A DNA stretch of 64,000 nt. Origin: Lineus longissimus. Taxonomy: Eukaryota; Nemertea; Pilidiophora; Heteronemertea; Lineidae. How positions within the stretch are numbered: the first letter of the stretch is position 1; the number at the start of each line of letters is the position of its first letter. The stretch lies in NCBI RefSeq assembly GCF_910592395.1, contig NC_088319.1, forward strand, positions 11,160,001 through 11,224,000, written 5' to 3'. This document shows positions 25,001 through 36,028 of this stretch, in pieces. The position numbers were made by a program, and so were the translations under genes. The notes under the pieces were generated by a model. That model saw nothing but the letters and a program-made list of their open reading frames with translations. It was not told where the DNA came from and did no database searches.

Positions 25001-28000
25001 ATCAAAAAAGGTTCAATAAACGAGGTTAGAATCCTTGAAGGCATTGGTCCAAACAGTGCTAAGGGTCTTGTCGTTCTGAAATGGAAGAGCATGAATGGTA
25101 ACCTCTCCTTTTCTGTCAAGAAAGGGTCAATAAACGAAGTCAGAATCCTTGAAGGCCCTGGTCTGAACAGCGCTTAGTGTCTTGTCATTCTGAAATGGAA
25201 GAGCATGGATGGTAACTTCTCCTTTTCTGTCAAGGAAGGGTCAATAAACGAAGTCAGAATCCTTGAAGGCACTGGTCTGAACAGTGCTTAGTGTCTTTTC
25301 GTTCTGAAATGGAAGAGCATGAATGGTAACCTCTCCTTTCCTGTCAAGAAAGGGTCAATAAATGAAGTCAGAATCCTTGAAGGCACTGGTCTGAACAATG
25401 CTTAGGGTGTCGTCATTCTGAAATGGAAGAGCATGGATGGTAACTTCTCCTTTTCTGTCAAGGAAGGGTCAATAATCGAAGTCAGAATCCTTGAAGGCAC
25501 TGGTCTGAATAGTGCTTAGGGTCTTGTCGTTCTGAAATGGAAGAGCACGGATGGTAACCTCTTCTTTTCTGTCAAGAAAGGGTCAATAAACGAAGTCAGA
25601 ATCCTTGAAGGCACTGGTCTGAACAGTGCTTAGGGTCTTGTCGTTCTGAAATGGAAAGGCATAAATGGTAGCCTCTCCTTTTCTGTCGAGAAAGGGTCAA
25701 GAAACAGAGTCAGAATCCTTGAAGGCACAGGTCTGAACAGTGCTTAGGGTCTTTTCGTTCTGAAATGGAAGAGCATGAATGGTAACCTCTCCTTTCCTGT
25801 CACGAAAGGGTCAATAAACGAAGTCAGAATCCTTGAAGGCACTGGTCTGAACAATGCTTAGGGTCTCGTCATTCTGAAATGGAAGTGCATGGATGGTAAC
25901 CTCTCCTTTTTCTGTCAAGCAAGGGTCAATAAACGAAGTCAGAATCCTTGAAGGCACTTGTCTGAACAGTGCTTAGGGTCTTGTCATTCTGAAATGGAAG
26001 AAAATGAATGGTACTGCTCCTTTTCTGTCGAGAAAGGGTCAATAAACGAAGTTTGAATCCTTGAAGGCAGTTGTCCTTTCATTGCTGAAGGTCTAGTCGT
26101 TCTATAGTAGATAGAATATTAATGCCAACCTCTCTTTGCTGTGAAGAAATAGTCAATGAACAGAGTCAAACAACATGAATGCATTGGTCCGAACAGTGTT
26201 CAGGGTCTTGTTGTTCTAAAATGGAAGAAAATGAATGGTAACCTCTCCTTTTCTGTCAAGAAAGAGACCAAAAACGAAGTTAGAATCCTTGAAGGCACTG
26301 GTCCGAACAGTACTTCTGTCAAGAAAGGGTCAATAAACGAAGTTAGAATCATGGGAGGCACTGGTCTGAACAGTGCTTAGGGTCTTGTCGTTCTGAAATG
26401 GAAGAGTATGGTTGGTAACCTCTCCTTTTCTGTCAAGAAAGGCTCAATAAACGAAGTCAGAATCCTTGAATGCCCTGGCCTGAAGAGCGCTTAGGGTCTT
26501 GTCATCCTGAAATGGAAGAAAATGAATGGTAACCTCTCCTTTTCTGTCAAGAAAGGGTCGATAAACGAAGTTAGAATCTTTGAAGGCACTTGTCTGAACA
26601 GTGCTTTGGGTCTTGTCGTTCTGAAATGGAAGAGCATGAATCGTCACCTGTCCTTTTCTGTCAAGAAAGGGTCAATAAACGAAGTCAGAATCCTTGAATG
26701 CCCTGGTCTGAAGAGCGCTTAGGGTCTTGTCATTCTGAAATGGAAGAAAATGAATGGTAACCTCTCCTTTTCTGTCAAGAAAGGGTCAATAAACGAAGTT
26801 AGAGTCCTTGAAGACACTTGTCTGAACAATGCTTAGGGTCTTGTCGATCTGAAATGGAAGTGCACGGATGGTAACCTCTCCTTTCCTGTTAAGAAAGGGT
26901 CAATAAACGAAGTCAGAATCCTTGAAGGCACTGGTCTGAACAATGCTTAGGGTCTTGTCGATCTGAAATGGAAGAGCATGAATGGTAACCTCTCCTTTTC
27001 TGTCAAGAATGGGTCAATAAACGAAGTTAGAATCCTTGAAGACACTTGTCTGAACAGTGGCTTATCTTTCGGAAACACAAGTAGCTAAATTCAAAATATT
27101 TTGTGTAGCCTAAGTCAAACCATTACACATGTGCAAGGTTCTAACAGTCCCCAGTTAGCCTTTTTTACGAGCAAGTGCACCTGAGGTACCCTGATTTTCT
27201 ATTCATTGAATTCCTACGCAACTCTTTTGATTAGACTGATTTATTCATTGAAAGCTCTGGGGAACCTGATAAAGGCAGCTGCATCTACAGCCTCCGCCAC
27301 CTCATCCTTTATCAATCGTGAAACAGTTATGATGACAATACAACGTTTTGGTATCATCCAGACTTGTTCAAAATGATAGCGCCCTCAGGTGACGCCTTTT
27401 ATTGTGAACCGGCAACATGGAACCTGTTTACGAAAACCTGTACCGCGGTTGAATGATGATCACTGAGTTTCCCCAAAGGTGTCAACTTTCCTACCTTGCG
27501 TATAGATATCATCCCCAGGAGTGATTCGTTATGTATCGCAACTGATATGTATATGGATTGCAATACCTGTTACGAGTTTGAAAGATGGCGTCGTTTCCGT
27601 GACGATCATGATCGCGTGTCATCATTTCCCGGGAGAAAATCCTACCAATTCAGACGAGATTAAGCTAATGTGAAAATGCAGGTTGGAAGCAATCTGTTTG
27701 CAAGGGTGGGAGTTCCAGTCAACCCCTGGAATGACTGAACATACATACCATCACTTCAATTATTCATGCGCCGATTCGAACCGTGCTCAAGATCGGAGTG
27801 GCCGGCTCTGGAACCGGTGTTTACTTCAGTTTGTTATGTTCAGGTTCACGGGACCACGCACATCAATTTCGTTCCCAAGATGACCCTATCACGTTGAGAT
27901 TGCCTCAGACCTATTTCAATGGGCTAAACAAAAGATTGGTATATACTGGCCGATAGCCTGGTGACATCTGAACCGGGGATCGTCCGGGTCAGGGCTAAAC

Positions 28001-31000
28001 ATGTTATTTTCCTAACCTGTACATATAACCTCGATTCATATTGGAGGGTCAGTTAAATTATCTTAGTTCTTAAAACCGATGATAAAACCATCAAGCCAGT
28101 ATTCTGTTAAATGGCAAGCTTTATATCTAGTAACAATGTAACAGGCACCAGCCTGTTCCAAGAAACCACCTATGATCTTGCGGAATAACGGATAATATCT
28201 ACCGAGTTATACATCCCAAATATTCTGTGCATTAAAAGTATGATCTTCTTGCAATACATGTGCATCGTCCTTCCTTTTTCGCAGGACTTTGTTACGCCGA
28301 ATTTGCAGCACGGGTGCCGAAAGCGGGATCCGCCTATGTCTACAGTTACGTCAGCGTAGGCGAAATGTGGGCATTTGTCATTGGCTGGAACATGATTCTA
28401 GAAAATATGATCGGAGCAGCATCTGTCGGGAAGGCGTGGAGTCAGTACTTCGATACGCTGTTCAATGACACTGTTGCGAGGTAAGATGAAATCTGGCTTT
28501 GGAGATTTGTGTTGGCTGAAAAAAAACCTTAAAGGTTTCTGAAAAGCACAAACCCCTTATTCTAAATTGTGTTGGAGACACAGGTGATCCATTAATAGCT
28601 TTAACTCCTCACCAAAAATCGTGGTAGTGGGCGCCGAAAAGCTTAACATATATTATGATGGGTGTAGCGCGATTTTAACTAGTTGATTCCTCGTGTGGAC
28701 ATATTTGACAATATTCGGTGTCTAGGATAACAGGGTTGAGGCTAACTTAGACACAGTCTGACTTTACCAATCTCGATTTTTCAGGTACATCGCGGCTCAC
28801 GTGCCACCGATGCAAGCACCTGGTCTTGCTGAACATCCCGATTTCATCGCCCTGGTGCTGCTGATTGTCTCGACCATGGTTGTTGCCATAGGGGTTAAGG
28901 TAAGCGGTCAGACCAAACCAAATTCCAAGGGTTTACATTTTTTTAACACGAAACAATAATATGCGTGTTTCGCAACCCATACAAAAGGTTACCAACGATA
29001 AAGTACGAAATGGGCCTTCCGAAAACTGCCTGATGACTTTTACCAGATACGTAAGATATATCCAAATAGGATAATCTGCTCAGTTTGATATTGTCCAAAG
29101 GTTCTAATACCACAAACAAAGTTTAAAAATCAATCCTTTTAAAATTTTCTGTCTGTACACTACAAGGCTTGTGACGTAGTATTACCTGATAAAGTCAGCT
29201 GCGCCCTTATCGACAAACTGCGTGTTCTCATCTTTTCTAGATGTCATCAGTCGTGAGCTTCGTCTTCACCATTCTAAACATATTGGTCATCGGCTGCGTA
29301 ATCTGCATAGGCCTGTTTCACGTAGACGGAAAGAACTGGACGAATAATTTCTTCCCGTACGGATTCAAAGGGGTATGTACCATTGATTTTTTTGTTGGCT
29401 ATAAGTGGTACATCATAATGTTTGGACCTATTTGTAATCCAACCAATTTTTAAATTCAATTAGAAATTTCAAATCTTTAACAAACGGCATAGGCATTTAA
29501 GAATATCAAGATGGGGATTGAGCGTAATTAGGTCAACAAAACTTTAAACTTTAAAACTCATTTTAATGAGTTTTAAAGTTTTGTTGTGATCAAGAAGTCC
29601 AGTTTTAAAAAACTGGACTTCTTGTTACCTATTCCTATTCATGACGTCTTTTTCAGGTAATGTCTGGTGCTGCCACCTGCTTTTACGCTTTCGTCGGCTT
29701 CGACACGATAGCGACATCTGGCGAGGAAGCGAAACAACCGAGTAAAAACATTCCCCTGGCCATCGTGGCCACGCTCATTATCTGTTTCTTGGCGTATTTT
29801 GGAGTGTCATGTGTCATCACACTCATGGTGCCATATAACGAGCTAGCTGTCTCCGCTCCACTGCCAAAGGTGCGTACTAGTAGTGGTTTTTGAAAAGAGT
29901 TGCATGTTTTCGGTGATATGTTTGCTTAAAATACTCTGTAAGATTGTGAATGTTATCAAGAATTAATAACGACTAGGCTTAGGTTGAAAAGAATCGACGC
30001 TTCTCGATCCGAATCCGAATTTTGCCGGATATTTTGAACTAGAGATCAATGCCCTCAAATCTAGAAGGTTTTAGATTGAAAGTAATATACGATTTATTTG
30101 TTTATTGCCATATTATAAAAACAAAATGTCTGACGTGCTTTCTCCAGGTCTTCTCTCAGACTGGTATCTACGGTGCAGAATACGTCATTGCCATCGGCGG
30201 AATGTGCGGCCTAGTCGCCTCCATGATGGGATCCATCTTCCCTCTGCCCCGGATCATCTACGCCATGGCCAAAGATGGCGTCATATTCCGCTTCCTTGCC
30301 AACGTAAATCACATGACATCGACACCATTCATAGCAACGGTAATTTCCGGCTTTGCGGCGGCCATCTTGGCGATGATTTTGGAACTTGAGAGTTTGGTTG
30401 AAATGATGTCGATTGGGACGCTGATGGCGTACACCTTGGTTGCAGTTAGTGTTCTGATCCTGCGATATCAGCCCGGGGATGTTGGACTCTCCAAGGACAC
30501 CGTTCACAAGGGAACACCGGACGGCGAGCTCGGAGAAGGCGAATCCAAGGAGAAAGATGCGACTGGGGAAAGCACCGGGTTGCTTCGGGTCGGGAACAAG
30601 CTCAACCTGATCAAATACGTGCCAAGTAAACAAACCAGCGTCTTCCGTCGTCTGCCGCATGCTGACAGTGAAGACAGTGACGCAGGAAGTGTGGAGCAAC
30701 GGAAAGAGGTGGTCGAGGAAGAAATCCGGCAGAAAAAGGATGACGGGTACCGCGAGGGTTACGACCAAGGAGAAGAGGCGGCTCCCCCAACTGGAAGCAC
30801 CTATCAACGAATCGGCCCAGACCAAAGCATGAACAGTATGAGTAGTTTATTCAACTTCGGCGGTGCAAATCAAGAACCAACAGAACATTCGAGAAAAATT
30901 GTCATCATTTCAGTCATCGTCATCAGCCTCGTTCTCATATGTCTCAGCGTCTTGTGTATTTATGGATCAAGGTTTCTTGAAAACGCCTCCTGGTGGGCTG

Positions 31001-31903
31001 TACTTCTCGTCTGCGTGTTCCTGGCGGTTGTCATTACTTTCGTGGTGTTTATAGTTCGTCAGCCCAAGAACAAGCAGCGATTGATCTTCAGAGTCCCTTT
31101 CGTACCGTTCGTGCCCATTATGTCGCTGGTTGTGGATATATACCTGATGTTGTCCCTGTCGACTGCAACGTGGATACGATTCGCTGTATGGATGTTTTTA
31201 GGTAAGTTATACATTGTAGCCTGGTTTCTGTTTCAGTAGGGCTAGTTGTGGTTCTGTCCTGGTACTTGCACCACAACAATAACCAAAACTGTTGCCACTT
31301 TATCCCCAACGCCCAAAGTTTCGTACGGTGAGGAGAAGAGGTTTTTCACAATAAAAAAGACCTTAAGATCTTTTTTCTTTCGCCCAAAGACCTCTGAGGG
31401 TTGCATATTTGTGTTGGCCGAAAAACCTTTAGAAGTTTTTCAAAATCTCGAAATCCCTGTTTATTAAGAAGAGTTATCACCATCCTTGTTTTCAAGAAAT
31501 ATGAATGGTAAGCTCTAGGCTTAACCAGCCTTCAATTGAGATATCGTACACTGCGTGATGGAATTATTAAAAGCGAAATGAAGCCATTTCTTTGGGGGGG
31601 GGGGGGGGGGGGGATGATGGTAATGACAGTTATAGATCTCAACGTTGGCGCTCAGGATAGAATTGTTTCAATGGAGGGAAAAGGGGGATTCGTGAGTACA
31701 CCATGGGTTCTTGTTTGACTTTGGTGATATAGAGTATGGAGCAAGTTCTTATGACCTCTCCTTTTCTTATTTCAGGATTTTTAATATATTTTGGATACGG
31801 CTTACGTAACAGCTCAGAGCGCCCGCCGTCGGAGCAGGAAGTAGTCCTGTATGACGTCAGCGATGCAGACGGTATAATGAATGAACGGAAGAAATCTGGT
31901 TGA
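19018..31903 (+). CDS. SLC7 family cationic amino-acid transporter (CAT-like), 8 exons
   Basis: Coding exons: 19018-19159, 20151-20270, 28285-28480, 28785-28899, 29241-29372, 29657-29869, 30148-31201, 31776-31903. All junctions are GT-AG and the phases agree (1,1,2,0,0,0,1). The total is 2100 bases, giving 699 residues. Family evidence: [20 protein letters not shown] at the start, [12 protein letters not shown], then [22 protein letters not shown] (Glu93 is at the position known to be essential in CAT proteins), [20 protein letters not shown], and [17 protein letters not shown] followed by FRFLANVN. By family knowledge it is a 14-TM plasma-membrane or lysosomal transporter of arginine, lysine or ornithine; SLC7A14- or SLC7A4-like orphans are an alternative. 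Unusual: a charged loop of about 140 residues (roughly 411-552), much longer than in CAT-1. The ATG at 19018 is ten bases into an exon whose acceptor is TTTGCAG. Intron 2 (8 kb) is filled with satellite DNA. Confidence 0.92.
19668..20126. mobile_element. CACTCTTA-family MITE copies in SLC7 intron 1
   Basis: At least one and probably two nested or adjacent family copies. The left end CACTGTCTCCTAAAAATAAAG resembles the family terminus. GTCACCCAACACAAATATTCACCC, GGGGTGCATATTTGCGTTGG, GGCCAACACAATATGCACCCC-GTAGAGG and GGGGAGCATATTTGTGTTGGC are the internal arms in both orientations. The right end lies only about 25 bases before the splice acceptor of exon 2 (AG at 20149-20150). Confidence 0.65.
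20271..21837. repeat. SLC7 intron 2, unique part with small repeats
   Basis: No coding sequence. It contains a repeat fragment at about 20369-20420 (AGAAGTATAAATGTCCCCC-TGGAAAAAGTGTCC), also seen near 35.29 and 37.26 kb. It also has a diverged direct pair near 20645-20705 and 21288-21345 (GTCCGTCGGA...CAACGTGAGGA). A small hairpin, GAGGGGCTTAAGGCCCTC, is at about 20526. Confidence 0.5.
21838..27065 (+). repeat. 114-bp satellite array, about 46 copies, in SLC7 intron 2
   Basis: Head-to-tail units of 114 bp. The core is GGTAACCTCTCCTTTTCTGTC, then AAGAAAGGGTCAATAAACGA, AGTCAGAATCCTTGAAGGC, ACTGGTCTGAACAGTGCTTAG, GGTCTTGTCGTTCTGAAATGG. Examples of exact spacing: unit starts at 22587, 22701 and 22815. 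The middle is homogeneous; the first few units (to about 22.3 kb) and a block near 26.1 kb are diverged. Because 114 is 38 codons the reading frame carries across units, but most units have TAG in that frame and TGA on the other strand, so it is not coding. Nearly every unit carries AATAAA on the host gene's sense strand and a pyrimidine tract ending CAAG. Confidence 0.95.
22800..25700 (+). repeat. Higher-order duplication inside the satellite
   Basis: A run of variant units at about 22815-24080 recurs in the same order at about 24520-25680. Diagnostic variants: ACCTCGCC; AAATAAATAAATGG with CACGAAAGAGTCCAGAAACG; TATC(G/A)A(G/A)AAAGGTTC; TTCCTGTCAAG with AACAATGC; AAGGAAGGG. The offset is about 1706 bases at first (15 units). 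It falls by about one unit after 23.4 kb because the second copy lacks one unit. Confidence 0.8.
27066..28284. other. SLC7 intron 2, end part
   Basis: No gene or clear repeat seen. Short frames only. It ends with the acceptor TTTTTCGCAG before exon 3. Confidence 0.4.
28500..28575. mobile_element. Fragment of CACTCTTA-family MITE
   Basis: GATTTGTGTTGGCTGAAAAAA-AACCTTAAAGGTTTCTG and a following ATTGTGTTGG are the internal arm sequences of the family. The ends are lost. It lies in SLC7 intron 3. Confidence 0.45.
29546..29624. repeat. Two perfect adjacent hairpins in SLC7 intron 5
   Basis: The first (29546-29581) has two 17-base arms, AAACTTTAAAACTCATT and its inverse, around TT. The second (29591-29624) has 16-base arms, CAAGAAGTCCAGTTTT and its inverse, around AA. 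They are unrelated in sequence and separated by only nine bases. Confidence 0.8.
31328..31460. mobile_element. Fragment of CACTCTTA-family MITE in SLC7 intron 7
   Basis: GAGGTTTTTCACAATAAAAAAG, then CCTCTGAGGGTTGCATATTTG, then GTGTTGGCCGAAAAACC match the family interior. The termini are diverged or missing. Confidence 0.55.
31594..31613 (+). repeat. Run of 20 G in SLC7 intron 7
   Basis: An uninterrupted G20 on the transcript strand, 160 bases before the last exon's acceptor. It could form a G-quadruplex in the pre-mRNA. The length may be uncertain because such runs are error-prone in assembly. Confidence 0.8.
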
Positions 31904-32319
31904 TTTTAGAAAAATATAGGAACAATATATTTAAATTATCTGAAATACTCATATCTGAAAATGTATGTGTTTATTGTTTGTTACGTCTTCGGATATAAGC
32001 ATGTTTTGTTCACTCTACGTCATGTGAAACTGTTTGGAGTTTGTTCAAGGTTCACTTTCCATTGTAAATCTTGAAAATGTATGGCTGCCATATTTCACCC
32101 CTCGTTTGGGTCACCAAAAAACTACATCGAGCGCATAATAGACTTGTGTGGCTCTTGTAGGCAGAATCCATTACATGAACGTGTAATTATTTCACAATTC
32201 AATGTCTTGTCCACACAAGCAAGATACCACCATTATTTTATTATCCGACGTGATAAAACGGGCCACCATCATGATTCCACATGTATTCCCCAAAATCGTG
32301 TGTGTCGTGTAATAGTCAA

Positions 32320-32325
32320 AATAAA
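32320..32325 (+). terminator. Likely polyadenylation signal of the SLC7 gene
   Basis: AATAAA about 420 bases after the TGA at 31901-31903. It is the first canonical hexamer seen downstream of the stop codon. Confidence 0.5.
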
Positions 32326-35280
32326 AAGTTAGAAGTATGAATTAGTGTAGAATCTGGCTGGATGTCGTTCAATAGCGCAAGGCAGATCAAGGTGTAGTAT
32401 ATGTACATGAGTTTGGCAGCTACGCACTGAGTTACGGACTCGTATTACGTCCGGGTGAGTGTCAACCATTTGGTGTTACTGGCTAGATGCCGAGAACGGT
32501 CTATTGTATTGAAATACGTCCGTGGCTAATTAGAAGAGCATCACTGTTAAATCCAAGTCAGTACAGCATTATAGGCCATGCAGGTTCTTAACGTATTCGT
32601 TAGGGGCAGTAAGCGCCGCGTTTTTGGTATTGGCTTCAACACAGCAACGCAGGTGCTAGCATAAAGACACATGTGGGGGTAATTTGAGATCACCCCATTG
32701 AAAAAAGGTGCAGGGGCTACCCAAAGACAGGTCATAAGAGGATGACCAATACCTACGCTTATACCGCCCCTTTCAAAAGCGTTGGTACCTACATGCACCG
32801 ACGGCAGGTCTGGTCTGTACCTACTGGAAAAAAATAGGTGCTATAAAGTCTGTGACAGCTGATTGATGCCGTTTAACTGGTCCGTAACCACACCATTGGA
32901 CGTGTTGGCATGTTTAAAAAAATGTAGGCATGCCTGTACAAGGTGTTTTAAGAATGACAACTGCCCCAACATCGACATTTTGAAAGGTTCCCAGCATCGT
33001 GGTAGAACTAGACTAGGAATTTTGATTAATGGCGACACTGTGGGACTGATGTCCTTCACCTGTTTATGAACTTAGTTTAGTACTTATCTATGTTACTTTA
33101 TAAAAGTAAATCAATATTTATATTTGTAACCATCAGGATTCTGTGATAATGAGACAAAAATGGCTCTTTATTTTTTACCTTCGTCATTCAGCCCTCGGTA
33201 CGCACTCGTAGCGAATTCGGGTACGAATCGATGGTTGAATAGCAGGGTTGCTTTATTTTCGACACGTGTATCTTAAACTTTCCATATGGCTTTTTCCTAA
33301 CTGTCCGATTGTTATGCGCGAGCCACATTCCGGATTCTAAAGGCTTCAGCGGAATAGGTCCTAATCCTGACCGCGTTAACAATAAAAAGGCGAGCAAAAA
33401 TGTTGACGCAAAAATGAACGTTCGCATGATGAAATTGAGCTTGGTAATTTTGGCACACAGTGATGTTAGCGCAAGGACACAAACTATCGCTTTGTCTGTT
33501 CTGGTGTGTCTCTCGAGGCCGCCATCCATTCCCAGATATGCGGACTTACAGGTAGCATCTTTCGAATTCTTAGTTTTCGCTCTGCAGTGCAGTAAATATT
33601 TTTCCAGATGGTGAATTGGCGTGTGTAGTTTTCTCCCGCCTAAGTAACGGTTTCAGTGGTCGGATTCGGGCTTTCGTTCCGACTGATTCCATTACAAGAG
33701 CCAAGAATGATAAGACTGAAGATATGCTACGTTCCAGCACACATACATGTAGGCAGGTTAGGCGCGTATTGAGCAGGAGCCGTGCAACTGCAATTCAGTG
33801 TTGGCTCCAAAATTGCAAAAAGTGGTGTTTAGCACGAACTGACGGCGTTTTGGACGCAGCCGTCATCAGTGAGTTTTTGCTAATCCCCCGAAACGCCAAC
33901 GCGAACGCCTGTCCCATTGTTCGAGATCACGATCAGGCCGGAACTCGAACAAAGGGATAGGCGTTTCCTATTGATAAAATCCAAGACGCGGTCGTGCATG
34001 CGCGCGACTCGGCAGTTTTGTTGATATCATCATTTTCATCAGGAAAAGTAACTACTGTCCTGTCAAAAAACGCATTCCGGTTACGATGTCTATGACTATA
34101 GGTTTTGTTTGAGTGAAATCCTACTATTTTCCTAACTATTGTACCCGTTGTTGACGATGTATTGCTTCATGTTTACATAATCAAGGAGATCTGTTGTGCG
34201 AAAATAAAGGCATATCTTTACAAAACAAAAGCAGATGTTTCTTTTTTTCGCCTGGCTTAAGGCAATACATGTACAACGTAATAAACCGGGAGCCCAGGTG
34301 CCCTGCAAGAGCGACAACCCTCACTCTCATACTGTAATCCAGTGGCACGAACATGACCTCCATTAACGGTACATGAATAGGCAAAGGCGAACTCCTCTTG
34401 AAGTAGACAATACCGTGTCAAGGAGATAGGCTGCAAGTTGGTACAATTTACACAGGCCGTTAATTTCTTTTTGTATAACTGATATAGAGTGTCTTCACGG
34501 TCAGCCATGTTGGAGGGCAGAACAATGATATGTCATGCCTGACTTAACTGAATCAAATGCTGTCATGGTTATTTGGGCTTGATTTCTTTTGTCAGTCCCT
34601 CCAACATAGCCGGTGATGTCGTCACGTGAAAACACACTATTCAGTGGAGGATGGTTTTATGACGACTTGTCATCAGCGCAAGTGAGAATAATTGGTCTAT
34701 GAGGGAGTTAATTAATTGTGGTAATTTAAGAATCACGGGTCACGACCGACGTAAGCGTACATTGTAGAAAATAATAATCGGAACAAACCAATGGCAAATA
34801 CCATTGCGTAACACTTTGAATGCATTTAAAGAAAGAGAAGGACAGTGATAAACAAGTTGATTTTCGTTGAAACCACCTTGTGGAGTTGTCCACGATGGAG
34901 ATCGGTTATTCGCAACCACTTTGGGACCCAATTCGATTAGCTCTTGATCAACTGTTGGATAAAAACCTTTGATTATGGATGAGGTTTTGGACACGTGAGA
35001 CATACTGTTATTCAGGGGATAGATTGAAAATGTGAAGTGGTACATGTATCTTGTTGGGCGTTTGTCTTATCACTGGAACAACATTTTTGCATTCAACCAC
35101 TAGGAACGGCCGGTGTAACATCTGTGGTTGTTTCCCATGTGTCAGTGTTTCCAAACAATAGGCAGCTAGAGAGACCATGACTTTTCAATAGGGGGATACA
35201 CAGAAAAACTTGTCAATCTATTTTTGAGCGTTCCCAAACAATGAGGGGAAACACTCAAAAACAGAAACACTCAAAAACAT
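32326..35280. other. Intergenic, no confident gene
   Basis: Nothing recognised with confidence between the SLC7 3' end and the GPCR. One minus-strand frame is listed separately at low confidence. Confidence 0.4.
33188..33529 (-). CDS. Possible small secreted or membrane-anchored protein (doubtful)
   Basis: A 113-codon frame. Its middle (RTFIFASTFLLAFLLLTRSG) looks like a signal peptide or type II anchor that could begin at an internal Met about 35 codons in, followed by a basic segment with one N-glycosylation sequon (NRT). No family is recognised, no splice sites were established and there is no homology evidence. A frame of this length is expected by chance in 64 kb, so I list it only because of the signal-anchor-like stretch. 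Confidence 0.15.
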   Translation of the reverse strand: MDGGLERHTRTDKAIVCVLALTSLCAKITKLNFIMRTFIFASTFLLAFLLLTRSGLGPIPLKPLESGMWLAHNNRTVRKKPYGKFKIHVSKIKQPCYSTIDSYPNSLRVRTEG

Positions 35281-35285
35281 TACAC

Positions 35286-35360
35286 CTGTGTAGAAGTAGA
35301 AAACGTGCCCCTGGAAAAAGTACCCGGCCGTAATGTATTCTGATGGACTACATGATTCCA
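35286..35360. repeat. Dispersed repeat GTGTAGAAGT...CCTGGAAAAAGT
   Basis: GTGTAGAAGTAGAAAACG then TGCCCCTGGAAAAAGTACCCGG. The same arrangement occurs at 20369 and, as a terminal-inverted element, at 37260-37424. Confidence 0.5.
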
Positions 35361-35856
35361 TATAGACCATAATATAGCGGACTTAAATTACACTAGTCAC
35401 CAGGACCGACCTAACCAAGAAGTACCGATTTGATTATAGCGGGGTGACTTGAATATTGTGTCATTTTGGTAAAAAACCGTTCACCAGGAAGGACCTTACG
35501 AAAAGGTACTGGATTGATAGCGGAGTGACTTGAGTCTCGTTTAAAGGACCATCGTTCAGTTCTACATAAGTAGTTTCCATCAATAAATTGCACAAAGAAA
35601 AGGAAAAAAACTCAAAATCTGTCTGGCAATGAATTATCACGCTTTTCCGATGTTGACTCCAATTTGACCCGAGTTAGCTCTCCATTCGTCGACCCTTTCC
35701 ACGTCGAACGATGCACTAGTAAGGCGTTTCCTGGAGCTATGGATCTTATACCCTGTGACGTCTTGGTGCTGAATATCGATTTTTCCGAAGTCACACTGGT
35801 GGCGCTACCCCGCAACTCCGACGATAAATGGAAATGACGTTGCGTCATAATAGCTA

Positions 35857-36028
35857 ACCTGGTACCACTGGCCACCGTCAGACGACGCTGTTGTGTTTGA
35901 CCTATTTTGACTTTTGTATTGACGGGACGGACCCGTCAGACGACGCTTTTGTGTTTGACCTATTTTGACTTTTGTATTGACGGGACGGACACAACAGCGT
36001 CGTCTGACGGTGGCCAGTGGTACCAGGC
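35857..36028. mobile_element. 172-bp foldback MITE with TA target duplication
   Basis: The outer inverted arms read CCTGGTACCACTGGCCACCG-TCAGACGACGC on the left and their exact inverse on the right. The flanking bases are TA on both sides. Inside, a 58-bp block starting CCGTCAGACGACGC(T/G)... is directly repeated (35875 and 35933). It lies about 180 bases upstream of the GPCR start codon. TA duplication suggests a Tc1/mariner-type mover; this is inference. Confidence 0.75.

Noticed and set aside
21838-27065. Repeated short open frames in the satellite, as if a 38-residue repeat protein
   Set aside because: Most units have a TAG in the frame and the region lies inside an intron whose flanking exons join in frame.
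29241-29453. Separate small protein starting at 29241
   Set aside because: The ATG is an internal Met of SLC7 exon 5 and the reading past 29372 is intron.
30211-30825. 204-codon minus-strand frame
   Set aside because: It is the antisense shadow of the large SLC7 exon, with no protein motif of its own.
33616-33960. 114-codon plus-strand frame
   Set aside because: No motif, no splice context, and composition like random translation.
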